A program made the position numbers and the translations under genes. A DNA stretch of 64,000 nt from Polaromonas glacialis. GTDB lineage: Bacteria; Pseudomonadota; Gammaproteobacteria; Burkholderiales; Burkholderiaceae_C. A model generated the notes under the pieces. The model was not told the origin of the DNA and searched no databases. It was given only the letters and a program-made list of their open reading frames with translations. Shown here piece by piece: positions 1 through 7,215 of the stretch. The stretch is taken from assembly GCF_000709345.1 (NCBI RefSeq), contig NZ_KL448323.1, positions 1,272,912 to 1,336,911 of the forward strand, in the 5' to 3' direction. How positions within the stretch are numbered: the first letter of the stretch is position 1; each line of letters opens with the position of its first letter.

Positions 1-1
1 G

Positions 2-76
2 CTGATCGGCGCGATCAATGCGTTTGGCGCCTTGGTGCGCAACAGGGTGCCCCGCACTTCCGAGGATTCAAAGTGA
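2..76 (+). CDS. C-terminal end of an upstream prophage gene (partial)
   Basis: An open frame enters from the left window edge and ends at TGA 74-76, giving 24 residues that end TSEDSK. Its stop overlaps the GTG start of the next gene (GTGA at 73-76), the usual arrangement for translational coupling in phage early operons. Too short to assign a function. The frame could also be chance, because only 72 bases are visible. Confidence 0.4.
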   Translation: MIGAINAFGALVRNRVPRTSEDSK

Positions 77-399
77 TATCTAACGTTGCCACCACATCCC
101 GCCAGGCACTGGCGCGCCTCTCGCAGCCCGGCAAGAACACGCAGGGCGACGACATCTTTGAAGTGATATCTAAGGCGTGCGCTGCCGGGCGCAAAGACCT
201 GAGCCTGCGCGAGATCAAGCATCTGTACCAGGACAGGTTTTCGCGTGATATCGATGTGTCCACGGTTTCGGCACGCGTCCATGCGCTGGTCAAAGCCAAG
301 CGCCTGGTGCACGCTGCCGAGTCCAGGCTCTGCGCTTGGAGCGAACGGTCGGTGCTGCCTGTGAGCTTGGCGCCCACGCAACCCGATTTGCCTTACTGA
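73..399 (+). CDS. Small prophage early protein, unknown, possibly DNA-binding
   Basis: A 108-residue basic protein starting at GTG 73, chosen because GAGG (62-65) sits a normal distance upstream and the start overlaps the previous stop. The middle (about residues 25-80, with ISKACAAGRKDLSLREIKHLY and a following VSTVSARVHALV stretch) looks like a helix-turn-helix or winged-helix fold; this is inference from pattern only. It lies directly upstream of the replication gene, so an early regulatory or replication-accessory role is plausible. Two GATATC sites lie inside it, one on its start codon and one just after its stop. Confidence 0.55.
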   Translation: MISNVATTSRQALARLSQPGKNTQGDDIFEVISKACAAGRKDLSLREIKHLYQDRFSRDIDVSTVSARVHALVKAKRLVHAAESRLCAWSERSVLPVSLAPTQPDLPY

Positions 400-433
400 T
401 ATCAAAGGATTGATTCGTGAGCTTCCTGATATC
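75..433. repeat. Cluster of five TGATATC sites
   Basis: GATATC occurs at 75-80, 165-170, 247-252, 398-403 and 428-433, each time preceded by T, so the shared core is TGATATC. The copy at 397-404 is the full palindrome TGATATCA. The first two share a longer context, AAGTGATATCTAA apart from the last bases. Five copies in 360 bases is far above the density elsewhere in the window. They lie around the starts of two early prophage genes and may be operator sites; that role is inference. Confidence 0.45.
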
Positions 434-1262
434 TACCGCCTGCGTCCGCCTCAAGATGCCCGGCGTTGCTAAAAATGTTCTGATGCAGCTGGCCGAAATG
501 TCGAACGACCACGGCTTTGCGTTTCCCTCGATTGACTACCTGTGCATGCGCACCTGCTGGGGCCGGTCGGCGGTCATTGAGGCGCTCAACTTTCTTGAAG
601 AGCAAAAGGTCATTGCCCCCAATCGGGAGAGCGGGCGCAATACAACGTACTGGGTCACGCCTGAAAACTGGGCAGGCGAACGTTATCCGGACAAAGCCTT
701 TGACCCGTCCGCCAGCCGGACCCGTTCGCCAGCCGGACCCGTCCGCCAAACGGACCCGACCCGTCCGCCAGCCGGACTAGACCCGTCCGCCAAACGGACA
801 CTAGTATCAATTAATACCAATGAGTTAAATACACCCCCTACCCCCAAGGGGGCGGCGAGTGGGTTTGCTGAATTTTGGAAAACCTATCCGAAGAAACTGG
901 CCGAAGCCGAAGCCCGCAAGCGCTGGGACAAGCTGGCGCCCGATGTTGCGCTGCAGGCGCGAATTCTTCAAGCCGTTCGGGTGCAGGCCGCTGGCGAGGC
1001 TTGGCTGCGCGATGCAGGCCGGTACGTGCCCAAGGCTTCGGCTTGGCTGAACGGCGAGCGCTGGCTTGACCAGGTGACGGATGCTGCTGGCGGCGTGGCT
1101 GAAGTTGCCGGTGTGGTGCATGTCGAAGGCTCGCGGGGCCATGTCGAGCAGATTGCGCTGCAGCTGGGCATCAAGGCGTGGGACGCGATGGAGCAGTTCC
1201 CGGTTTACAAGGCCCGGGTCATGGGTGCGATGGCTGAGCGCCAGCAGGCCAGGGCGGCATAA
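417..1262 (+). CDS. Phage replication initiator-like protein (lambda O-like layout)
   Basis: A 281-residue protein starting at GTG 417 behind AAAGGA (404-409). Residues 1-90 resemble the winged helix-turn-helix found in phage replication proteins (the segment around AFPSIDYLCMRTCWGRSAVIEALNFLEE). Residues about 92-130 are a low-complexity linker encoded by tandem DNA repeats. Residues 145-215 contain FWKTYPKK, ARKRWDKL and YVPKASAWLNGERW, a C-terminal motif set common in phage replication proteins. Layout and position (early region, internal repeats followed by AT-rich DNA) match lambda O, which binds iterons inside its own gene and recruits helicase. Initiator function is inferred from these features, not from a direct family match. 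Confidence 0.6.
   Translation: MSFLISTACVRLKMPGVAKNVLMQLAEMSNDHGFAFPSIDYLCMRTCWGRSAVIEALNFLEEQKVIAPNRESGRNTTYWVTPENWAGERYPDKAFDPSASRTRSPAGPVRQTDPTRPPAGLDPSAKRTLVSINTNELNTPPTPKGAASGFAEFWKTYPKKLAEAEARKRWDKLAPDVALQARILQAVRVQAAGEAWLRDAGRYVPKASAWLNGERWLDQVTDAAGGVAEVAGVVHVEGSRGHVEQIALQLGIKAWDAMEQFPVYKARVMGAMAERQQARAA
702..799. repeat. Five tandem 17/22-bp iteron-like repeats inside the replication gene
   Basis: Five copies of a unit with the core GTCCG-CCARM-CGGAC start at 707, 724, 741, 763 and 785, so the spacing is 17, 17, 22 and 22 bases. Each core is an inverted repeat with a 5-bp stem and a 5-base spacer (copy two has one change, GTTCG). Neither 17 nor 22 is a multiple of three, so the repeat passes through different reading frames while the DNA stays conserved. 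That suggests selection on DNA rather than on protein. Confidence 0.75.
702..840. other. Candidate prophage replication origin
   Basis: The five iteron-like repeats are followed at once by an AT-rich stretch (about 797-833, containing TATCAATTAATACC) in otherwise GC-rich DNA. Iterons next to an easily melted region, inside the middle of the initiator gene, is the known layout of lambda ori within gene O. Origin function is inferred from this layout. Confidence 0.55.
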
Positions 1263-1268
1263 GCCATC

Positions 1269-2048
1269 ATGGAAATTTCCCTCAAGATCGAAAACCTGGG
1301 CGCGGTCGCTGACACGCTCAAGCAGCTGAGCGGCGATCAGGCGCGGGTGGCGTATGCCAAGGCGATCAACGACACCGCCTTTCAGGTGCGCCGGGCCATG
1401 CAGGCAGAGATCAAGTCCGTGTTCGACCGGCCCACGCCGTACATCGTCAGCAGCCCGCGTGTGATCCTGGCCACGCCCGGCAAGCTGACCGCCAGCATTG
1501 CGCCTGCCTACATGGGCGGCAAGGGCATTGATCCGCAGAAGATTCTCCAGGCGCAGGAATTCGGCGGCGCCCGGCGTGACAAGCGCAGCGAAGCGGCATT
1601 GCGCCGGGCCGGCATCCTGCCTGCTGGCTACTACACCGCCATCCCTGCCACGCCGTACCCGGGCAGCGATGACGGGCGCGGCAATGTGCGCGGCCCGTTC
1701 CTGGTGCAGCTGATCACCTACTTTCAAGCTGCAGGCGAGCAGGGCTACAAGGCGAACATGACCGACAAGCGCAAGCGCTCGATCCACAAAGGCACGGCCA
1801 AGACCGCAGGGCGGCGCTACTTCGTGGCGTATGGCCATCTGCGCAGCGGCAAGACGCAGCACCTCGCGCCTGGCATCTGGGCGGCGTCTGGTCCTTACGG
1901 TGTGGACGTCAGGCCTGTGCTGATGTTCGTCAAGGCACCAATCTATCAGGCGCGCCTGAGCATGGAGCGCGTGGCCAAGTCGGTGGACGTGCAGGAATAC
2001 CTGGACCGTCGCCTTCGCTTTCGCATTCGAGAGGCGGCCGGCGTTTGA
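1269..2048 (+). CDS. Prophage gpZ-like minor tail / tail completion protein
   Basis: A 259-residue protein. The N-terminal part (LKIENLGAVADTLKQL, then AINDTAFQVRRAMQAEI and FDRPTPYIV) resembles the start of the lambda Z and HK97 gp10 type of tail-completion proteins, which sit at the head-tail or tail-end interface. The C-terminal half is rich in basic residues. It begins six bases after the replication gene and ends about 50 bases before the candidate cos site. In lambda, Z lies with the tail connector genes, so this place upstream of the terminase is unusual. The family call is by sequence pattern and is moderate. Confidence 0.45.
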   Translation: MEISLKIENLGAVADTLKQLSGDQARVAYAKAINDTAFQVRRAMQAEIKSVFDRPTPYIVSSPRVILATPGKLTASIAPAYMGGKGIDPQKILQAQEFGGARRDKRSEAALRRAGILPAGYYTAIPATPYPGSDDGRGNVRGPFLVQLITYFQAAGEQGYKANMTDKRKRSIHKGTAKTAGRRYFVAYGHLRSGKTQHLAPGIWAASGPYGVDVRPVLMFVKAPIYQARLSMERVAKSVDVQEYLDRRLRFRIREAAGV

Positions 2049-2097
2049 ACTTGATTGCCCGTCGCCAGTCGGTCGGCCCGACCCCCGCCGGGTCAAT

Positions 2098-2150
2098 GGG
2101 TCCTCCCGAAAGGGTGCGCTGTACGGGTAATTCGAACCTCGATTTTTTTC
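2098..2150. other. Candidate cos packaging site
   Basis: The gap just upstream of the terminase small subunit holds GGGTCCT (2098-2104), TACGGG (2122-2127), CCTCG (2137-2141) and a run of seven T (2143-2149). Lambda cos has the same boxes in the same order just before nu1: GGGTCCT, TACGGG, ACCTCG, then a T run. The bases between TACG and CCTCG contain the palindrome TTCGAA. The terminase is of the cos-cutting lambda type, so a cos site is expected here. The exact nick positions cannot be read from sequence alone. Confidence 0.5.
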
Positions 2151-2182
2151 TAGTTCACAGGTTTCACTGGAGGTAAGTAAGT

Positions 2183-2695
2183 ATGAGGATCAAGGGGCAA
2201 GAGCAGATCGCAGCGCTGTTTGGCGTGGCACCCAAGACCATCACCGAGTGGCAGGTGTTCGGTTTTCCGGTCGCTTTTCAAGGCGGGCCGGGCGTGCCGA
2301 GCGAGTACGAGTCGCCTGCCTGCATCGCCTGGATGGTGGGGCGCGAGGTGTCCAAGATCAGGAGCGAGACGCCCAAGGATCGGCTGTCGCGGCTGCAGGG
2401 CGACAAGCTGGAGCAGGAAATGCTGCGCGACGCCGGCAAGCTGATCCCGGCCTCGGAGATCGAACCGATGTGGGAAGGCGCCGTGATAGCCGCCAGGGAG
2501 TACTTGCTGGGCGAGCCGCCGCGCATTGCGTCGCTCTCCATCGGCATGGAAAAGCCTGCGCTGGAAGAACTGTTGCGCACCACGTTCGAGGCGTACCTGG
2601 TCAAGCTCTCCAACTGGCGTGCCGCCATGCAAGAAGATGATATCGAGCCGGACGAGGCCTCCGACGAAGACGGGTATCACGGAGATGACGCCTGA
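2183..2695 (+). CDS. Terminase small subunit, Nu1 type
   Basis: A 170-residue DNA-packaging protein. Residues 3-55 form the winged helix-turn-helix of the Nu1 family (EQIAALFGVAPKTITEW, then a wing with a GG), which binds the cos region. Residues 60-110 are the linker and dimerisation helix (LSRLQGDKLEQEML). The acidic tail (about residues 150-170) probably contacts the large subunit. RBS GGAGG is at 2169-2173. Its stop overlaps the next ATG (TGATG at 2693-2697), so small and large subunits are coupled. Length and order match lambda Nu1 followed by A. Confidence 0.88.
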   Translation: MRIKGQEQIAALFGVAPKTITEWQVFGFPVAFQGGPGVPSEYESPACIAWMVGREVSKIRSETPKDRLSRLQGDKLEQEMLRDAGKLIPASEIEPMWEGAVIAAREYLLGEPPRIASLSIGMEKPALEELLRTTFEAYLVKLSNWRAAMQEDDIEPDEASDEDGYHGDDA

Positions 2696-4872
2696 TGCTT
2701 GGCACGCCTGGCGGATTCAATGCGGCTGCATTGGCCCGCGTGGCCGTGCGCGCCATGTTTGGCCGCGTGTGGTTCAAGCACCGCCCGCTGCCTAAACTGA
2801 CGATCACCAGCTGGGCGACAAACTACCGTGTGCTGAGCGAAGAGGAATCGGCGCTCAAGGGCCGCTTCAGCTGGGACGTGTCGCCTGCGCTCAAAGGCAT
2901 TGCCGACGCGGCCAGCCTGCCGGGCACCCGCAAGATCGCGGTGCAAAAGAGTGCTCAGGTTGGCTACACGGCCGGCATCGTCTGCAACGTCATCGGATAT
3001 CACATCCATTACCGGCCCAGCGTGATCGTGGCCGCTTTCCCGCGCTCGATGGCGGCCAAGGACTTTGCCAGCGAAAAGCTCGACCCCATGATCCTGTCCA
3101 CGCCCGTGCTGTGCAAGCGCATTGCACTCAAGAGCCGGGCGCAGGGCAACAGCATGCTGCGCAAGCGTTTCCCGGGCGGGCTGATCAAGCTGGTCGGCAC
3201 CAACAGCCCGAGCGATGTGAAGTCCACCAGCGCTCGCCTTGTGGTGGTCGAGGAGCCCGATGACGCGAGCAGCAACGTCAAGGGGCAGGGCAACAGCTTG
3301 AAGCTGCTCGAAGAACGGGCCAAAACCTACAACGACCACCTGATCCTGATCGGCGGCACGCCCACGGCCAAGGACGCCAGCGCCATCGAAGACGAAATGA
3401 AAAAAAGCGACAAGCGCTATTTTCATGTGCCCTGCCATTCCTGCGGTGAGGCGCACGTCCTGGCTTGGGAAAACGTCACCATCCCGCAAGCGCCCGAGGG
3501 TACCGCTCCGCGTGATGTGTATGGCACGCAGCGATGGGAGGATTCGTTTTACACCTGCCCGCATTGTGCGACCGTCTGGACCGATGAAGACCGAATTTCC
3601 AACCTGCGCCGGGCCGAATCAGCCGGTGCCGGCTGGATCGCCACGGCCGACAGCACCGTGCCGGGCTTTTACCTGAACGAGCTGCTCAGCACGTTTGACG
3701 GCTCCCGCGTTCCGGTCCTGGCCCGCAAATACCTCGAAGCCAAAGACAACATGGACAAGGGCGACGTCAACGACATGATCGCCTTTTACAACAGCACGCT
3801 GGGCCTTACTTGGGAATACAAGGGCGAGCTGCCTGAAGAGGATGAGCTGCGGGCGCGTGCCGAGAAATACCATGAAATGACGTGTCCGGCCGGAGCGGTC
3901 GAGGCCTTGATGACGGTGGACGTGCAGCACGACCGGGTCGCGGTCACCGTCTGGGTGTTCGGTCGGGGCGAGGAAATGTGGCTGGCGTTTTGGGGCGAGT
4001 TCTACGGCAGAACCGTGGTTGAGCATGCCGGCGCCTGGATCGAACTGGAGCAGTTCATGGCCCGGGGTATCTTGCATGCGTCCGGCGCAGGCCTGGGCAT
4101 TCGTGTGGTCGGCATTGACTCGGGCGACGGCCAGACCAGCGACGCGGTGTATGCGTTTTGCCGCAAGCACCACCGCCACGACCGGCCCGTGCTGGCCATG
4201 AAGGGCGCCTCGGACAATGTCGGCAAGGTCGAGATCTGGACGCCGCCCAAGGCCATCGATCCGAACCACCGCGCCACCAAGGCCAGCCGGGCAGGCGTGA
4301 TGGTCCACTTGGTGGGTACGGCCAAGGCCAAGGATCTGCTGCTGGGCTGGTCGGAGCAGGGTGGACGCATTCGCCTGGAAGGCAGCGGCCCCGGGCGAAT
4401 GCACTGGTATGAGGGCGTGCGCGATGACTTCTATGAGCAGATTCTGGGCGAGATCAAGATTCCGAGCCGGAACAATCCCAGCAAGCGCGTCTGGAAAGAG
4501 CGCAAGGACCGGGCGCATGAGGCGCTCGATTGCACCGTCTATGCCCTGTACCTCTACCGCCACCTCAAGCTGCACCTGAGAAAGCCCATGCAGTGGGACA
4601 TTGCCGAGCGCCGGCTGCGCCAGGCTGAGCTGTTGCCGGTTGACATGCCGGCGCTGGTAATGCCCGCGCAGGCCAATCCGGTGCAGGCGTCTGCACAGCC
4701 GGCATCGCCTGCGCAGTCCGGGCCACTTGAGTCCGTGCAGGCGTCTGCACAGGCGCCCGAGTCGTTGCTTGCCCAGCCCGTTTCACCACCACCACCTGCG
4801 GCCCCGGTTCGACCGCGCCGCCGAGCCAGTTCGTTTGCCAGCCCAGATTGGGCCTCCAGGGGATTCAGATAA
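2695..4872 (+). CDS. Terminase large subunit, gpA family
   Basis: A 725-residue packaging motor and cos endonuclease. A Walker A-like motif KSAQVGYT lies at 85-92 (lambda gpA has a very similar deviant P-loop). The Walker B strand with acidic pair is VVVEEPDD (183-190), and GGTPT (220-224) is the likely coupling motif. Cysteine pairs C247/C250 and C288/C291 look like a zinc ribbon. The nuclease domain starts near 400, with the acidic motif around D407 (TVDVQHD). Residues about 650-725 are a Pro/Ala/Gln/Ser-rich tail, possibly the portal-binding end, carrying two VQASAQ repeats encoded by a 16-bp palindrome. Confidence 0.93.
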   Translation: MLGTPGGFNAAALARVAVRAMFGRVWFKHRPLPKLTITSWATNYRVLSEEESALKGRFSWDVSPALKGIADAASLPGTRKIAVQKSAQVGYTAGIVCNVIGYHIHYRPSVIVAAFPRSMAAKDFASEKLDPMILSTPVLCKRIALKSRAQGNSMLRKRFPGGLIKLVGTNSPSDVKSTSARLVVVEEPDDASSNVKGQGNSLKLLEERAKTYNDHLILIGGTPTAKDASAIEDEMKKSDKRYFHVPCHSCGEAHVLAWENVTIPQAPEGTAPRDVYGTQRWEDSFYTCPHCATVWTDEDRISNLRRAESAGAGWIATADSTVPGFYLNELLSTFDGSRVPVLARKYLEAKDNMDKGDVNDMIAFYNSTLGLTWEYKGELPEEDELRARAEKYHEMTCPAGAVEALMTVDVQHDRVAVTVWVFGRGEEMWLAFWGEFYGRTVVEHAGAWIELEQFMARGILHASGAGLGIRVVGIDSGDGQTSDAVYAFCRKHHRHDRPVLAMKGASDNVGKVEIWTPPKAIDPNHRATKASRAGVMVHLVGTAKAKDLLLGWSEQGGRIRLEGSGPGRMHWYEGVRDDFYEQILGEIKIPSRNNPSKRVWKERKDRAHEALDCTVYALYLYRHLKLHLRKPMQWDIAERRLRQAELLPVDMPALVMPAQANPVQASAQPASPAQSGPLESVQASAQAPESLLAQPVSPPPPAAPVRPRRRASSFASPDWASRGFR
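4681..4750. repeat. Two copies of palindrome GTGCAGGCGTCTGCAC
   Basis: The 16-mer at 4681-4696 recurs at 4735-4750, 54 bases on, both times coding VQASAQ in the terminase tail. It differs by one base from the perfect palindrome found at 27469-27484. Confidence 0.6.
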
Positions 4873-5226
4873 ATGACCATGACCAAAACAAAACACAAAG
4901 CCCTCACCGCCGGCCAGGCCGAAGACGCCGCGGTGCAGCTGCAGCAGGATCTGGTTGAGATCGTGCGCGAGGAGATCGGCATGCATGAAGCCATTGCCTC
5001 GGTATTTGCCAGTGCTGTGGTGCGAGGCCTGCGCCGTCGCATGGGCGGGGGCGAGCTGTACATTCCTGCGCCGGACCGCTCCGACCGGGACGCCGGCATC
5101 CGGCGCGAGTTCGATGGCAAGAACCTGGTGCATGTCATGGCGAAGTTCAATGTCAGCCGCACCCGGGTCTATGAAATCTGCGCACGTCGTGACCTCAAGG
5201 ATTCGCAGCTTGTCGCCTCGGTCTGA
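4873..5226 (+). CDS. Mor/C-like transcription activator
   Basis: A 117-residue protein starting directly after the terminase stop (TAAATG). The segment from about 55 to 105 fits the Mor activator family of phage Mu: a glycine-rich GGGELYIP strand followed by DRSDRDAGIRREF and a helix-turn-helix (HVMAKFNVSRTRVYEIC). Mor and C proteins activate middle and late promoters as dimers. Finding one inside a lambda-type head operon, between terminase and gpW, suggests local late-gene control; that is inference. Confidence 0.75.
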   Translation: MTMTKTKHKALTAGQAEDAAVQLQQDLVEIVREEIGMHEAIASVFASAVVRGLRRRMGGGELYIPAPDRSDRDAGIRREFDGKNLVHVMAKFNVSRTRVYEICARRDLKDSQLVASV

Positions 5227-5228
5227 AA

Positions 5229-5255
5229 GTCCGGTTCTTCCCCTAGAAACCGGAC
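5229..5255 (+). promoter_or_regulatory. Hairpin upstream of gpW (copy 1 of a duplicated element)
   Basis: GTCCGGTT (5229-5236) pairs with AACCGGAC (5248-5255) across an 11-base loop containing TTCCCCTA. No T run follows, so it is not a standard terminator. An almost identical hairpin stands at 8167-8193. Confidence 0.6.
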
Positions 5256-5278
5256 ATGGATGCAGGTAGCGTAACGGC

Positions 5279-5503
5279 ATGACCACATCCACCACCATGC
5301 TCCAGCTTTACCTGGACGCCGAAACCGCCATCCTCGCCGGCAAGACGATTCAGTTCGCCGGTCGCACCCACACCATGGAGAACCTGGACGTGATTCAAAA
5401 AGGCCGGCGCGAATGGGAAGGCCGGGTCAGCACCGAAGCCGCTCGCGCCGCTGGCGTTCCAACCTTTGGCGGTCTTCGCTACAAAACCGCACGCTTCAAC
5501 TAA
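5279..5503 (+). CDS. Head-tail joining protein, gpW-like
   Basis: A 74-residue protein between terminase and portal, the place of lambda W (68 residues). It has a short N-terminal helix (LQLYLDAETAILAGK), a beta hairpin (TIQFAGRTHTME) and a second helix (LDVIQKGRREWEGRV), the order seen in gpW. gpW fills the head opening after packaging so that the tail can join. The start is ATG 5279, 23 bases after the upstream hairpin. Confidence 0.75.
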   Translation: MTTSTTMLQLYLDAETAILAGKTIQFAGRTHTMENLDVIQKGRREWEGRVSTEAARAAGVPTFGGLRYKTARFN

Positions 5504-5511
5504 GGCATCCC

Positions 5512-7104
5512 GTGAAACTACTTCAAACCCTCGGCTCGGCATTTGACCGGGTTGTTTCTGTCACGAATCCCGTCAAGGCGGTGCAGCGGGCGCAGGCCCG
5601 GCGCGTCTTTGCGGTCTATGAGGCAGCGGCGCCCAGCAAGCAGCGCAAGGTGCGCAAAGCCAACCAAAGCCCGAACACGCTGGTCGGCTCATCGGCGGCG
5701 GCATTGCGAGCGCAGGCGCGGTTTCTGGAGCGCAACCACGACCTGTCCCGGGGCGCCATTCGCACGCTGGTGAACAACGTGGTGGGACCCAACGGAATCG
5801 GCGTGGAGCCGCAGCCGCGCCGGATGGATGGCACCATCCACAAGGAATACGCGGCGGCGCTGCGCGAGGCCCGGCGCGACTGGCAGCGCTGCCCGGAAGT
5901 CACGCGGCGCCATTCGGACGCGCAAATGCAGCGGCTGCTGGCCAAGACCTGGCTGCGCGACGGCGAGGCCTTTGCGCAGATGCTCACGGGCACCGTGCCC
6001 GGACTGGACCACGGCACGCGCGTGCCGTTTTCGCTGGAAATGTTCGAGCCCGACATGGTGCCGCTGGACTACGACGACCCAGACAAGTTCATCCGCCAGG
6101 GTATGGAGTTCAACAACTGGGGGCGCTGCCGGGCGTATTGGGTGTACAAGTCCGATCCCCGCGAGCAGCTGGCCTGGCTCAATAGCAGCGCATCGCTCAA
6201 GCGGATCTCATCGGACAACGTGCTGCACATTGCCCAGATGGACCGCATCGGCCAGGCCCGCGGCGTGTCGGAGTTTGCCAGCGTGATTACCCGGGGCGAA
6301 GATCTGAAAGAGTACGAGGAGTCCGAGCGGATCGCGGCCAAGGTGGCGGCATCGATGACGGCTTACGTCAAGCGCCTGGCCGCGACCGAAACGGGCTATA
6401 CCGGCGAAGGCCTTGAGAAGGACGAAGACGGTCATGTCAAGCCGCGTGAACTGCAGATGGAGCCGGGCATGATCATCGATGACCTGGTGGCCGGCGAAGA
6501 GATCGGCATGATCAACAGCAACCGGCCCAACCCCAATCTGATCGGCTGGCGCGCCGGCCAGTTGCGTGCGTTCGCCGCTGGTATTGGCACCAGCTACTCC
6601 AGCCTGAGCCGGGACTACAACGGCACCTACAGCGCGCAGCGCCAGGAGCTGGTCGAGCAGTGGGTCAATTACGCCGTGCTGTCGGACGATTTCTCTTCGG
6701 CCATTGTCCAGCCAGCCTATGACCAGTTCGTGATCGCGGCGCATTTGAGCGGGGTGGTTCGCATGCCTGCAGACCTCAAGCCCGGCACGGAAAACGACTG
6801 CCTATTTGTCGGCCAGTCGATGCCCTGGATCAACCCGATGCATGAGGCGACTGCCTGGGAAAAACTGGTGCAGGCCGGCTTTGCCAGTGAGGTCGAAGTC
6901 ATTCGCAAGCGTGGCGCCAATCCGAATGACGTGCTGGAGCAGATATCCACCTTCAGAACCACGGCCAAAGAAAAGGACCTTGTCTTCAGCAGTAATGCAG
7001 CCACGCGCCAGACTACGGTCAGCGTGTCGGCTGTACCGACTGTGCAGCAACAGGAAACCGCCGACAACGCGCAGGGAGTAAACGACAACACAAATAACCA
7101 ATAA
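5512..7104 (+). CDS. Portal protein, lambda gpB family
   Basis: Starting at GTG 5512, just after gpW, gives 530 residues, close to lambda gpB (533). An open frame extends further upstream but overlaps gpW and gives a basic, unrelated N terminus, so GTG 5512 is preferred. Family features include the basic N-terminal region, ARFLERNHDLSRGAIRTLVNNVVG near residue 65, DGEAFAQ near 150, and the AGIGTSYSSLSRDYNGTYSAQRQ stretch near 365. The dodecameric portal forms the DNA channel and terminase docking site. The Gln/Asn-rich end is flexible. Confidence 0.93.
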   Translation: MKLLQTLGSAFDRVVSVTNPVKAVQRAQARRVFAVYEAAAPSKQRKVRKANQSPNTLVGSSAAALRAQARFLERNHDLSRGAIRTLVNNVVGPNGIGVEPQPRRMDGTIHKEYAAALREARRDWQRCPEVTRRHSDAQMQRLLAKTWLRDGEAFAQMLTGTVPGLDHGTRVPFSLEMFEPDMVPLDYDDPDKFIRQGMEFNNWGRCRAYWVYKSDPREQLAWLNSSASLKRISSDNVLHIAQMDRIGQARGVSEFASVITRGEDLKEYEESERIAAKVAASMTAYVKRLAATETGYTGEGLEKDEDGHVKPRELQMEPGMIIDDLVAGEEIGMINSNRPNPNLIGWRAGQLRAFAAGIGTSYSSLSRDYNGTYSAQRQELVEQWVNYAVLSDDFSSAIVQPAYDQFVIAAHLSGVVRMPADLKPGTENDCLFVGQSMPWINPMHEATAWEKLVQAGFASEVEVIRKRGANPNDVLEQISTFRTTAKEKDLVFSSNAATRQTTVSVSAVPTVQQQETADNAQGVNDNTNNQ

Positions 7105-7215
7105 GGTCAGACCAGTATTGAAAATGAATGCCTTTTTCAATTTAACAGCAGTTGGTCGTCAGGATCAAAGGCTGTCATTAAGGTTGGTGTTCAGCACATG
7201 CCGAAATAGTTAGAT

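Noticed and set aside
825-2096. A 423-codon minus-strand frame
   Set aside because: It is the antisense shadow of the replication and gpZ-like genes, and it would run through the candidate cos flank.
5413-5511. Upstream extension of the portal frame
   Set aside because: It overlaps gpW and gives a basic non-homologous stretch. GTG 5512 gives the length of lambda gpB.
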